The notes: generated by a model from the letters alone, not told the origin. Positions 10,946-18,081 are shown, numbered from the stretch's first letter. The stretch is 64,000 nucleotides of DNA from Rhizobium terrae (GCF_003425685.1 NZ_QJKM01000007.1:186001-250000), one strand, 5' to 3'. Program-made: numbers and translations.

Positions 10946-11007
10946 GCGAGAAATCGCCTGTATCTCAGCAAAAATAAGAGTTTGCTGTTTCCTCTCAAGG
11001 AAATGCT

Positions 11008-13491
11008 TTACTGGCCCATGAGGATGTCGAAAAGCGTGGTCTGGCGCGGCTCCCGCGCGGAGGTGGCAAGGCCCACGTCGCCGGGGGGAATGGGGCCTCG
11101 TCCGACCTCGCCCGGAGGCAGCGGAACGGGGGAATCATAGGGTCCGCGATACTGGCGGTAATCCCTGGGAGCGCCGATATCGGCCGGCGGTACGACATTG
11201 CCGGAGGTGCGCCGGTAATCGGGCGGCGGCGGAGCATTGTAGACGGGTTCCCCCGGAACAGGGCGATTGCGGGAGGGGACCGGCTCGATCGAGGCCGAAT
11301 CCCGTGCCGGAGGGATGTTCTGCACCGGCGGACGGGGCGCCGGCGGATATTCCGTCGAGGCGGGTTCCTGGGCGCGGCGGCCGCCACCCGGCAGGATGCC
11401 GGAAATGATATCGCCGATCGTCGTCGGGCGGGAATCCGGTTCGACGGCCGCGGGCGGCGGCAGATCGAGGCCGCGGCCGGTGCCGAACAGCGGCGTCGGC
11501 GTATAGCCTTTCATGGCGGCGGTCATGTATTCCCTCCAGGCTTTGGCCGGAAGCCCGCCGCCGGTCACCTTCTTCATATAAGCGCCGTCGTCGTTGCCGA
11601 ACCAGATGCCGGTCGTCATGATGCTGGTATAACCGACGAACAGCGCGTCGCGGAAAGATTGGGTCGTGCCGGACTTGCCCGCCGCCTGCCAGCCATCGAC
11701 TTTGGCGGCCTTGCCGGTGCCTTCGTTGATGACGCGGTTCATCATGCCGTTCATCGTCGCGGCGACGGGTTCGCTCAAGACGCGCGGCGGGTTGGAATAA
11801 TCCGCCTCGTAGAGAACCTTGCCGTCCGTATCGGTGATGCGCTTGACGATATGCGGGGTTGCCTTGTAGCCGCCGTTCATGAAGGCGGCGTAAGCCGAGG
11901 TGAGCTCGACCAGCGACACTTCCGACGTGCCGAGCGCGATCGAGGCGTTCTGCTGGATTTCGGAATCGACGCCGAGCCGGTGGGCAAGGCTCACCACCTT
12001 GTCCGGCCCGACCTGCATGACGAGCTGCGCGGCGATCGTGTTCAGCGACTGCGCAAAGGCCGAGGCGATCGTCACCGGCCCACGGTATTTTTCGTCGAAA
12101 TTCTCCGGCGACCAATTCCCGATCTTGACGGGTGCGTCGTTCACGACGGTATCTGGCCGGTCGCCGGCCTCAAGGGCCGCGGCGTAGACGAAGGGCTTGA
12201 AGGCCGAGCCCGGCTGCCGCTTCGCCTTGGAGGCGCGGTTGAACTGGCTTTCCGCATAATCCCTTCCGCCGACGACCGCACGGATGGCGCCCGTCGCATC
12301 GACGGAGACGAGGGCGGCCTGCGAGGCGTTGAGTTTGCCGCCTTCCTTCTTCAGCACGTCGTTCAGCGCCTTTTCGGCAGCACTCTCGAGTTTCAGGTCG
12401 ATGGTCGTTTCGACGACCACGTCGACCTTAGGTTCGCCGATCAGGCCCTTCACCTCATCGACCACCATGTCGGCGGCATAGTGCTGGGCGCCGGTCCAGT
12501 AGCTCTTCGCCTTGGTCGGCGGCTGCGACATGGCGGTCTTCAGGTCGCTGTCGGTGATATAGCCCTCTTCCCGCATGGTGCCGAGCACCACCTGGGCGCG
12601 GGCCTCGGCGGCGGCCGGATCGCGGGCCGGCGAGAGGCGCGACGGAGCCTTGAGCAGGCCTGCCAGCGTTGCCGCCTCGCCGAGGTTCACGTCGCGGGCG
12701 GACTTGTTGAAATAGCGCCGCGAGGCGGCCTCCACGCCATAGGCATTCGAACCGAAGAACACCCGGTTCAGATACATGGCAAGGATCTGGTCCTTGGTGA
12801 ACTTGTGTTCCAGCCAGAAGGACAGCAGCACTTCCTGGATCTTGCGCTCGAACGTGCGGTCGGGCGAGAGGAAGAGGTTCTTGGCGAGCTGCTGCGTAAT
12901 CGTCGAGCCGCCCTGGATCGGCTGGCCGGTCAGGTTGTTGAGGAAGGCGCGCGCTAGGCCGAGCGGATCGACGCCGAAATGCGAATAGAAACGGCGGTCC
13001 TCGATGGCGATGACCGCCTGCGGCAGGTAGGGCGACATTTCCTCAAGCGCCAGCGCCTCGCCGCCCGTCGAGCCACGATTGGCGACGACGGAGCCGTCGA
13101 TCGCGGTGATCTTCATGTTCGGGGGGCGGTCGGGGATCGCCCAGGAGCTGGCGGCGGGCATCTTGGCGCCGTAATAGAGGACGAGACCGCCGACGCCGAT
13201 GCCGGCCCAGATGCCGAGAACGAAACACCAATAGACGAGTTTGCGCAGCGGCGCGAAGAAGCCGCCGCTGCGCTCGCGGCGTCGCGACGATTGCCTGCTG
13301 CGGGAGGGGCGGGCGCGCTCGGCGCGTTCCGTCCGTTCCGGGCGTTCGTCCTCCTCATATTTCGGAACGCGCCTGGACGGCCGTCCGTTGCCCGCGATCC
13401 GTTCATCCGCATCGAGACGGAAATCGTTGTTCGCCCGCGAGCCTTCGAAGGAGGGTTCGACGCGCCTGTCTGATTTGCCTCTGGATGCCAT
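11008..13491 (-). CDS. Class A penicillin-binding protein (PBP1A family)
   Basis: This 827-residue bifunctional enzyme polymerises and crosslinks peptidoglycan in the periplasm. It has a basic, disordered cytoplasmic N-terminus (residues 1-75) and one membrane anchor (FVLGIWAGIGVGGLVLYYG). The GT51 glycosyltransferase domain carries IEDRRFYSHFGVDPLGLARA. The transpeptidase domain has catalytic SxxK (PGSAFKPF), SLN and the KSGT motif. Residues beyond about 700 are a proline-rich, probably unstructured tail. It may be a PBP1A or PBP1C-like paralogue; the order of domains favours PBP1A. It is divergent from the LexA-box gene. Confidence 0.93.
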   Translation of the reverse strand: MASRGKSDRRVEPSFEGSRANNDFRLDADERIAGNGRPSRRVPKYEEDERPERTERAERARPSRSRQSSRRRERSGGFFAPLRKLVYWCFVLGIWAGIGVGGLVLYYGAKMPAASSWAIPDRPPNMKITAIDGSVVANRGSTGGEALALEEMSPYLPQAVIAIEDRRFYSHFGVDPLGLARAFLNNLTGQPIQGGSTITQQLAKNLFLSPDRTFERKIQEVLLSFWLEHKFTKDQILAMYLNRVFFGSNAYGVEAASRRYFNKSARDVNLGEAATLAGLLKAPSRLSPARDPAAAEARAQVVLGTMREEGYITDSDLKTAMSQPPTKAKSYWTGAQHYAADMVVDEVKGLIGEPKVDVVVETTIDLKLESAAEKALNDVLKKEGGKLNASQAALVSVDATGAIRAVVGGRDYAESQFNRASKAKRQPGSAFKPFVYAAALEAGDRPDTVVNDAPVKIGNWSPENFDEKYRGPVTIASAFAQSLNTIAAQLVMQVGPDKVVSLAHRLGVDSEIQQNASIALGTSEVSLVELTSAYAAFMNGGYKATPHIVKRITDTDGKVLYEADYSNPPRVLSEPVAATMNGMMNRVINEGTGKAAKVDGWQAAGKSGTTQSFRDALFVGYTSIMTTGIWFGNDDGAYMKKVTGGGLPAKAWREYMTAAMKGYTPTPLFGTGRGLDLPPPAAVEPDSRPTTIGDIISGILPGGGRRAQEPASTEYPPAPRPPVQNIPPARDSASIEPVPSRNRPVPGEPVYNAPPPPDYRRTSGNVVPPADIGAPRDYRQYRGPYDSPVPLPPGEVGRGPIPPGDVGLATSAREPRQTTLFDILMGQ

Positions 13492-13660
13492 GATGAGCCG
13501 GCATACCCCCGTGTGCTTCGCCTGCCCGAAACAGGCTGTTACTCGAATATCTCATCGCCCGGGCATTCGCTGGACTCTAAATGCGGCGATTTAAGGAGGC
13601 GTAAAAACAGGTTCGGCTGTCTTGCCTCTGGAAAGGCTTGACTCTCGTTCCTACATATGA

Positions 13661-13675
13661 GAACAAATAGGGAAC
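13661..13675 (+). promoter_or_regulatory. LexA (SOS) box
   Basis: GAAC-AAATAGG-GAAC is a perfect match to the alphaproteobacterial LexA box GAAC-N7-GAAC. It ends 14 bp before the ATG of the 57-residue gene. A further GTTC at 13647-13650 faces the first GAAC. A TTGACT at 13638-13643 could be the -35 element, which would put LexA over the -10 and start region. Confidence 0.8.
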
Positions 13676-13689
13676 AAACGGAGGTGCCG

Positions 13690-13863
13690 ATGACCAGGAC
13701 CGAGCAGGTGATTGAACGCGCCATGGCTGCCGTGGCCGCATCCAGGGCTGTCCGCGAGGCGGAAGCCGAGCGGCGACGCGAGATCTTTCAGAAGATCCAG
13801 ATTGCCAACCAGCGTCGCCCGAACATACCCAAGGGCATCCAGCTGCCCCTGGATCTGCACTGA
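13690..13863 (+). CDS. Small SOS-box protein with a clamp-binding-like C-terminus
   Basis: The protein has 57 residues. Residues 1-42 should form a charged amphipathic helix (RAVREAEAERRREIFQKIQI). A short proline-containing linker follows, and the chain ends GIQLPLDLH. QLPLDL resembles the beta-clamp-binding hexapeptide of E. coli Hda (QLSLPL). ATG 13690 has GGAGG 7 nt upstream. An upstream ATG at 13657 falls inside the LexA box region and is unlikely. No family is recognised. The LexA box implies DNA-damage induction, and binding to the sliding clamp is inference from the motif alone. Confidence 0.72.
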   Translation: MTRTEQVIERAMAAVAASRAVREAEAERRREIFQKIQIANQRRPNIPKGIQLPLDLH

Positions 13864-13944
13864 ACTGACGGATTGTTATATAAGGCGTCGCTTGACAAAG
13901 CGCAGCATGTTGATTTCCTTACCTTAAAAAAATCCGATTTGCGT

Positions 13945-13970
13945 GGAACAGAGGGATAATGTTCTGCGTT
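13945..13970 (+). promoter_or_regulatory. EcfG-type general stress promoter
   Basis: GGAAC at 13945-13949 and CGTT at 13967-13970 are separated by 17 bases, matching the sigma-EcfG consensus GGAAC-N16/17-cGTT. The ATG of the next gene is 33 bp downstream. Confidence 0.75.
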
Positions 13971-14002
13971 ATCGCGGATTCCACCTTGGAGGAGGGGAGG
14001 AC

Positions 14003-14188
14003 ATGCACAAGATTGTCGAGGCAGTAGTTGTGCGTAACGGTGACCAACGCGTGCCCGTTGGGCTGGTCAGCATCAAGCAAGCCCTTGAAATGCCTGAAAG
14101 GGAGCGGTTTGAGTTCAGTCATCCTGCCTATGAGGCGGGTAAGACGGATATTTTCGTGAACCGCGAGACCCTTTCGAAACTGATGTAG
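14003..14188 (+). CDS. Small conserved-looking protein of unknown function, stress promoter
   Basis: The product has 61 residues starting MHKIVEAVVVRNGDQ and ends ETLSKLM. It is mixed alpha/beta with no membrane segment or cysteine and I do not recognise a family. The start is fixed by an unusually purine-rich ribosome site (GGAGGGGAGG) a few bases before ATG 14003. The frame extends upstream but overlaps the promoter. The EcfG-type promoter at 13945-13970 implies control by the general stress response. Confidence 0.72.
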   Translation: MHKIVEAVVVRNGDQRVPVGLVSIKQALEMPERERFEFSHPAYEAGKTDIFVNRETLSKLM

Positions 14189-14300
14189 GGGATTGTGCAG
14201 GCGGCCGGCGGCTTCGTGACGCCGAAACGCGAATTCGTGATTTCGGGTTCATCGCGCTGCGGGTTACCTTGCGCCCGCAACCGTAGCGAAGGAGAATGAC

Positions 14301-14510
14301 ATGAAGACATTTCTCGTACTCGCCGCCGTCCTCGGCTTCTCGTCTTCCGCAGCCCTTGCGGATTGCGCGGGCCATGTGACGGCTTCAGCCAAGGTGGACA
14401 AGGAAATCACCACCGCCAGCATTGCAGCTCCGGCAACGGAGAAACGCAGTGAGGATGCGATGATCCCGAAGCGTCAGCAGGCCGAAGGGCAGACCGCCGT
14501 CACCGAATGA
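14301..14510 (+). CDS. Small secreted protein of unknown function
   Basis: This 69-residue protein has a clear Sec signal peptide (MKTFLVLAAVLGFSSSAALA) with likely cleavage after Ala20. The mature part is about 49 residues, polar, with a single cysteine (DCAGHV). GAAGGAGA lies 5-12 nt before the ATG. It is followed directly by a stem-loop terminator, so it is its own transcription unit or the end of one starting at 14003. No EcfG site was found directly upstream. No function can be assigned. Confidence 0.72.
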   Translation: MKTFLVLAAVLGFSSSAALADCAGHVTASAKVDKEITTASIAAPATEKRSEDAMIPKRQQAEGQTAVTE

Positions 14511-14516
14511 TCGTTT

Positions 14517-14550
14517 ACCCGCGCCGGACCCGCGCCGGCGCGGGTTTCGT
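14517..14550 (+). terminator. Intrinsic terminator
   Basis: An 11-bp GC-rich stem (ACCCGCGCCGG with its complement) and 7-nt loop spans 14517-14545, followed by a short T-rich stretch (TTCGTT). It begins seven bases after the stop codon of the small secreted protein. Confidence 0.75.
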
Positions 14551-14585
14551 TCCGGCGCTTTCCTCGGACGGCTCATAGACCGTGC

Positions 14586-14610
14586 GGAACCTCGTGTCGG
14601 GCTCCGGGTT
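14586..14610 (+). promoter_or_regulatory. EcfG-type general stress promoter
   Basis: GGAAC at 14586-14590 and GGTT at 14607-14610 have a 16-base spacer. The only deviation from GGAAC-N16-CGTT is the first base of the -10 element. The downstream ATG is at 14636. Confidence 0.65.
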
Positions 14611-14635
14611 TTCTTCTCCGAAAAAGGAGACGACC

Positions 14636-14875
14636 ATGGCCAGAAAACCTCTCAATGCCGGCTTTACCGGGGACGTGACAGCGCAAACCGGAGTTGCGAC
14701 CAAAGCGAAAACGGCAGTTCACCGGGCAAAGGACGAAGCGGGCATGGTCGCGGCCCATGCCGTCGATCATCCGGCGGCCACCGGTTCTGCAATTGCGGCC
14801 GTCGGACTTCTCGGGCTTGCGGCGGGATATATGCTCGGTGTCTCCGCGGCCGCACGCCGCCGCTGGTATCGTTGA
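14636..14875 (+). CDS. Small C-terminally anchored membrane protein (DUF883/ElaB-like)
   Basis: The 79-residue protein has a polar helical N-terminus (VATKAKTAVHRAKDEAGMVA) and then HPAATGSAIAAVGLLGLAAGYMLG, a glycine-rich membrane helix ending in basic RRRWYR. It resembles ribosome- or membrane-associated ElaB/YqjD/DUF883 proteins, though the match is by pattern only. AAAAAGGAGA lies 5 nt before ATG 14636. The tail is similar to that of the gene at 15939 (HPAAT, GY, WYR), which suggests paralogues. An EcfG-type promoter lies 25 bp upstream. Confidence 0.72.
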   Translation: MARKPLNAGFTGDVTAQTGVATKAKTAVHRAKDEAGMVAAHAVDHPAATGSAIAAVGLLGLAAGYMLGVSAAARRRWYR

Positions 14876-14980
14876 TGCAGGTTGCCGCGCGATCATCGCG
14901 GTTGACCTGCGGTGTCCCGCCTATTTCCGGCCCGTCCATTTCCCGAAGAAGCGGCATGCCATCAAGAACGATCCGGAAAT

Positions 14981-15005
14981 GGAACCGGGAAAGGCCGCGA
15001 CCGTT
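14981..15005 (+). promoter_or_regulatory. EcfG-type general stress promoter
   Basis: GGAAC at 14981-14985 and CGTT at 15002-15005 have a 16-base spacer, a perfect match to the sigma-EcfG consensus. The ATG follows 28 bp later at 15034. Confidence 0.75.
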
Positions 15006-15033
15006 CGACTCCTTGAACCATGAGGAGAAAACC

Positions 15034-15231
15034 ATGCCCAATCGCGATCCGATACAAAACCCCGGCTCCGAAACGCCACGCGGTCCCCAGCCGGAAGGCG
15101 GCATTCCGGACCGCACCCAGGAAAAGCCGCCGTTGACGCCGGTTCAGGACCGGGGAGACAGCAAGAATCCCCAGGACCCCACTCTTGATCCCGCGCTGCT
15201 GCCGATCGGCGATCCGGCCGGTATGGCCTGA
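15034..15231 (+). CDS. Small proline-rich, probably disordered protein
   Basis: The product has 65 residues rich in Pro, Gly, Asp and Gln (SETPRGPQPEGGIPD, PTLDPALLPIGDP) with no predicted helix, membrane segment or cysteine. It is likely intrinsically disordered and hydrophilic, like some desiccation or osmotic stress proteins, but that comparison is only compositional. GAGGAG lies 6-11 nt before ATG 15034. The perfect EcfG promoter 28 bp upstream supports stress induction. Confidence 0.65.
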   Translation: MPNRDPIQNPGSETPRGPQPEGGIPDRTQEKPPLTPVQDRGDSKNPQDPTLDPALLPIGDPAGMA

Positions 15232-15522
15232 TCATATCGATCTCCGGACCCGTAGCCCCGTCGGTGAGGTCGGGCGGACCGCCCTTAGGTAGAAATCCCT
15301 ACGGGTCCACCCCTATATTGTACCCCTCCTAAGTTGTTGTTGCTAATTTATTAAGGAAGCCTCACACTGAGGCACCTGTGGTCGACAGACCCTGAAGAAG
15401 CTCGAGCGCAGGCAAGGTCGGCGCAAGACTGCCGCAATAAACAGCCGCTGGTCATTCCCGGCTCTGGTTGCGAGAGCAAGGGATAGTCTGCCGATCGGGC
15501 GCGATATGATCGGGAGGGTTAT
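15232..15522. other. Non-coding gap with a long-range inverted repeat
   Basis: GGACCCGTAG at 15246-15255 is perfectly complementary to CTACGGGTCC at 15299-15308, and the 43-base interior has its own hairpin (GGGCGG-A-CCGCCC, 15272-15284). The remaining bases to the next gene are AT-rich around 15315-15355 and then featureless. It may be an RNA structure in the transcript from 14981 or a paired binding site. No gene is seen here. Confidence 0.45.
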
Positions 15523-15735
15523 ATGCCTGCACAATTGGTCCGCAATCCTGTCCACCCCGAGCAGCTCACCTTGCTGCAGCAGGTATTCGATCGTGCCTGC
15601 GCCGAACATCGTATCGACAAGGCGAGCCCCGACGCGGAAGCGCTGGCCCTGATTCTCGTGAACTCCCTGCAGAAGGGAAAGGACGACGAGGAGAGGCTGG
15701 CGGCGATCGCCGCAGCCCTTGCCAGCAGCCGCTAG
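15523..15735 (+). CDS. Small helical protein of unknown function
   Basis: The product has 70 residues, soluble and mainly helical (PEQLTLLQQVFDRACAEH, LALILVNSLQKG, ERLAAIAAALASSR). The ribosome site GGGAGG is 5 nt before ATG 15523. Homologues of this size exist in rhizobia as hypothetical proteins as far as I recall, and none has an assigned function. No EcfG or LexA site was found directly upstream, unlike its neighbours. Confidence 0.68.
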   Translation: MPAQLVRNPVHPEQLTLLQQVFDRACAEHRIDKASPDAEALALILVNSLQKGKDDEERLAAIAAALASSR

Positions 15736-15880
15736 GCCGAGCCCTCGTCCCGCGCCGAGCCCGCGGCTTCGGCGGCGGGAGAGCAGCGGGCGGATTGCTC
15801 AAATCCCTTCACCACCTTCGATCTCTCCGGCCCGCCTCCGTTCGCCTGCCGGAAGGATCGAGAGCTTTGTCACCTTGCCA

Positions 15881-15905
15881 GGAACCTATCAGGCCTTCGG
15901 CAGTT
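15881..15905 (+). promoter_or_regulatory. EcfG-type general stress promoter
   Basis: GGAAC at 15881-15885 and AGTT at 15902-15905 have a 16-base spacer. One base of the -10 element departs from CGTT. The next ATG is at 15939. Confidence 0.6.
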
Positions 15906-15938
15906 GACCGATCTCTCGATCAACGCAAGGAGGCCGAC

Positions 15939-16310
15939 ATGGCAGAACCCATCCGAGACCTGAAGACGCCGCTCAAGCCCGACGCTCCATCGTTCGATCA
16001 GGAGCCGAACCAGAATGTCAGCGGTGAAATCGCCACGCTTCGCTCCGAGATCGCCAGCCTCCGCGAACTCCTGGCGGAAAAGACGGGCATGGCCTACGAC
16101 AAGGTCGCCGAGCGTGCGGGCACCGCCGTCAGCTATGTCCAGAGCGAAGCTTCGTCGGTCGCCGGCACGATCCGCGAACACCCTGCCGCAACGACCACGC
16201 TCTTTACGCTGATCGGTGCGATCGGCTTTGCGATCGGTTATGTCGTGGCAACGGCCTCCGCCGAAAGCAAGCAGGCCTGGTACCGCCGTTATCTGAGCGA
16301 TCGCTTCTAA
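15939..16310 (+). CDS. DUF883/ElaB-like membrane-anchored protein
   Basis: This 123-residue protein has a polar N-terminus, an amphipathic coiled coil (EIATLRSEIASLRELLAEK) and a C-terminal membrane helix (LFTLIGAIGFAIGYVVATA) ending in a basic YRRYLSDRF tail. The HPAATTT motif before the helix is typical of the DUF883 group. Some members (YqjD, ElaB) are stationary-phase inner-membrane proteins that bind ribosomes; whether this one does is unknown. AGGAGG is 5 nt before ATG 15939. The EcfG-type site upstream fits stress expression. It shares its membrane tail pattern with the 14636 gene. Confidence 0.78.
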   Translation: MAEPIRDLKTPLKPDAPSFDQEPNQNVSGEIATLRSEIASLRELLAEKTGMAYDKVAERAGTAVSYVQSEASSVAGTIREHPAATTTLFTLIGAIGFAIGYVVATASAESKQAWYRRYLSDRF

Positions 16311-16311
16311 A

Positions 16312-16420
16312 GCATGTCGCGCAAAAGTGTGCAGCGGTTTTACGACAACGCCATGCGAAAAAACAAGGATCTAAAGCGCGGCAAGCGAATCTGAAAGATC
16401 GCGACGCGCTGCTTTAGCGG
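16312..16420. repeat. Rhizobial intergenic mosaic-type repeat
   Basis: The stretch beginning AAGCATGTCGCGCAAAAGTG and running to about 16380 matches, from memory, a dispersed intergenic element abundant in Rhizobiaceae. It is followed by a palindromic part (AAAGCGCG at about 16373 facing CGCGCTGCTTT ending near 16415). It fills the gap between two convergent genes. Confidence 0.6.
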
Positions 16421-16500
16421 CGATTCGCTGGCGCTCATCCGGAGGGCAAGGAGCGGGACCGCTCCTTCATTCTCCCCGTCTTGTTTCAGGGGTCGGTGCG

Positions 16501-16980
16501 CTACCCGGCGGCCGAAGCCGGATCCTGACCGACATCGATCCAGGCCGCGCCGGTCAGGTCGGCGATCCGGTCGGGGCTGATGCGGACGGCGGCATTCGTG
16601 GCGCCGGCTGCCGGCACCACCTCCGCGAATCGCTTCAGGGAGACATCGCAATAGACCGGCAGCGGCGCCGCAAGGCCGAAGGGGCAGACACCGCCGACAG
16701 GATGGCCGGTGATCGCCACGACATCGTCGCCGCCCAGCATGCGCGGCTTCGGGCCGAAGCGGTCCCGGAACTTCCGATTGTCCAGGCGGCTCAGGCCCGA
16801 CATCACCACCAGCATGGTTTCATCGCCGGCCTTGAGGCAGATGGTCTTGGCGATCTGATCGGGCTCGACCCCGTGGGCGGCCGCAGCAAGCGGCACGGTG
16901 GCCGAGCTTTGTTCGGTCACGATGATATCGATATCTGGAGCGTGGGTGGCGAAGAAGGCGCGGACGGATTCGAGGCTCAT
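16501..16980 (-). CDS. YbaK/EbsC family aminoacyl-tRNA deacylase
   Basis: The product has 159 residues. The YbaK fold is indicated by KTICLKAGDETMLVVMSG, the central lysine segment, and GHPVGGVCPFGL, which forms the substrate pocket. Members hydrolyse mischarged tRNA such as Cys-tRNA(Pro) or Ala-tRNA(Pro), and this free-standing protein probably edits in the cytoplasm. Which tRNA is edited cannot be told. The start MSLESVRAFFATHAP at 16980 gives the family N-terminus. The frame remains open to an ATG at 17019, and neither start has a strong ribosome site. Confidence 0.85.
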   Translation of the reverse strand: MSLESVRAFFATHAPDIDIIVTEQSSATVPLAAAAHGVEPDQIAKTICLKAGDETMLVVMSGLSRLDNRKFRDRFGPKPRMLGGDDVVAITGHPVGGVCPFGLAAPLPVYCDVSLKRFAEVVPAAGATNAAVRISPDRIADLTGAAWIDVGQDPASAAG

Positions 16981-17100
16981 GGCAGGAACATGGATCAGGA
17001 AAGGGCCAGCCGCAAGCATACAGTAAAGCTATGCGAAAAATGCAATGCTGCACTGCGATATCTTGGCTGTTTTTTAAGCTTTGGCCCTGTATATTCAACT

Positions 17101-17223
17101 CATCGCAGGGCGCACTCCTCCTCCCAAGCGCTCTCGATGGGACCGACAACACCTCCTCCTCCCGGTTGTTGGTCAGTTTCAGAAGCCCGGCGCACCTCCT
17201 CCCGCGCCGGGCTTTCTGCTTTT
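17101..17223 (+). ncRNA. Cuckoo/alpha-r14-type small RNA with three CCUCCUCCC loops
   Basis: Three hairpins follow one another. The first is stem 17107-17113/17128-17134 with loop CTCCTCCTCCC. The second is stem 17142-17150/17165-17173 with loop CCTCCTCCTCCC. The third is a perfect 10-bp stem 17184-17193/17204-17213 with loop ACCTCCTCCC, followed by a T-rich tail, i.e. a terminator. Exposed anti-Shine-Dalgarno CCUCCUCCC loops define the cuckoo (alpha-r14) RNAs of Rhizobiales and resemble the CcsR RNAs of Rhodobacter. A TATATT at 17090-17095 is a likely -10 box, giving a start near 17101. It lies upstream of cspA on the same strand. Confidence 0.8.
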
Positions 17224-17450
17224 ACAGCTTTGAAATCGCAAGTGATTCCGAGACGGGTCGCCGCACCCGTTTTTCACGATCTTGACCTTTTCGCCCCAAG
17301 CCCCTAGATGGTTTGCCATCGATATTTGTTTGATAGCCAGCACGACCCGCCACCGGTGTTTGCGACGATCTTTCTTCAAATACGAAACTCACCGTTCCGA
17401 GCGATTGTCGTGAGGAACACGTCGGTCTATTTGCAAGGAAAGGCATCGTT

Positions 17451-17660
17451 ATGGCGACCGGTACTGTAAAGTGGTTCAATGCAACCAAGGGCTATGGCTT
17501 TATTCAGCCGGATGACGGCGCACAGGACGTTTTCGTTCACATCTCCGCCGTTGAGCGCGCTGGCCTCGGCCAGCTGAAGGATGGTCAGAAGATCTCCTAC
17601 GAACTCGTCACCGACAAGCGCTCGGGCAAGGTTTCCGCAGACCGCCTTCAGGGCGCATGA
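17451..17660 (+). CDS. cspA: Cold-shock protein (CspA family)
   Basis: This 69-residue single-domain RNA chaperone carries both RNP motifs (KGYGFIQP and DVFVHIS) of the cold-shock fold. It binds single-stranded RNA and DNA and prevents secondary structure. Rhizobia carry several copies, so cold inducibility is not certain. AAGGAAAGG lies upstream of the ATG. More than 220 bases separate the small RNA from this ATG, so it probably has its own promoter and a long leader. An intrinsic terminator follows. Confidence 0.95.
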   Translation: MATGTVKWFNATKGYGFIQPDDGAQDVFVHISAVERAGLGQLKDGQKISYELVTDKRSGKVSADRLQGA

Positions 17661-17687
17661 TCTGCTGAGATCAGTCCGCGAGATGGG

Positions 17688-17713
17688 AAGGCCGGCTCGA
17701 CCGGCCTTTTTCT
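17688..17713 (+). terminator. Intrinsic terminator of the cold-shock gene
   Basis: AAGGCCGG-CTCGA-CCGGCCTT forms an 8-bp stem with a 5-nt loop and is followed by TTTCTTTT. It lies 28 bp after the stop codon. Confidence 0.88.
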
Positions 17714-17974
17714 TTTCCGGGATCTGATGTGGGTTTCGGCGAAATCACGCCCTTGCAAATCCTGATCGGCGTTCCCATCTTTCGTTCATCAGCATTTCCG
17801 GCGCACCGCAGGACCGGGGTGAATGCCCGGCGGGACTGCGTGTAACGGCAAATACGGGCGACCGTGCCGTTTCGAGACGGGTTTCATATCCGTATTTACG
17901 GAATGTTTACCTTTCGGAGAGACGATGACCGCTAGAGCCGCGTGGGTCTCAGGGAGATCGAAAGCGGCCGCGTC

Positions 17975-18066
17975 GGAAATGCTTGTCCCATTTCGAGTGA
18001 CCACGGATGTACTGGCACCAGTGAATGGGAGTGGAAAGGTCGGGCTTGCCCGGCCTTTTTGTTTTT
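17975..18066 (+). ncRNA. Candidate small RNA ending in an intrinsic terminator
   Basis: TCCCATT at 17986-17992 is exactly complementary to AATGGGA at 18024-18030, enclosing a further small hairpin (ACTG-GCAC-CAGT). A GC-rich terminator hairpin (18037-18055) and a long T-run come next. No coding frame of quality covers the region. The organisation (structured element, then terminator, no gene in front) is that of a trans-acting small RNA. The 5' end and promoter are not resolved. The RNA could begin nearer 17930, and I cannot assign an Rfam family. Confidence 0.5.
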
Positions 18067-18081
18067 GTGCCCGGAAAGTCG

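Noticed and set aside
17407..17436. Possible EcfG promoter before the cold-shock gene (GGAAC at about 17413)
   Set aside because: No GTT occurs at 16-17 bases spacing.
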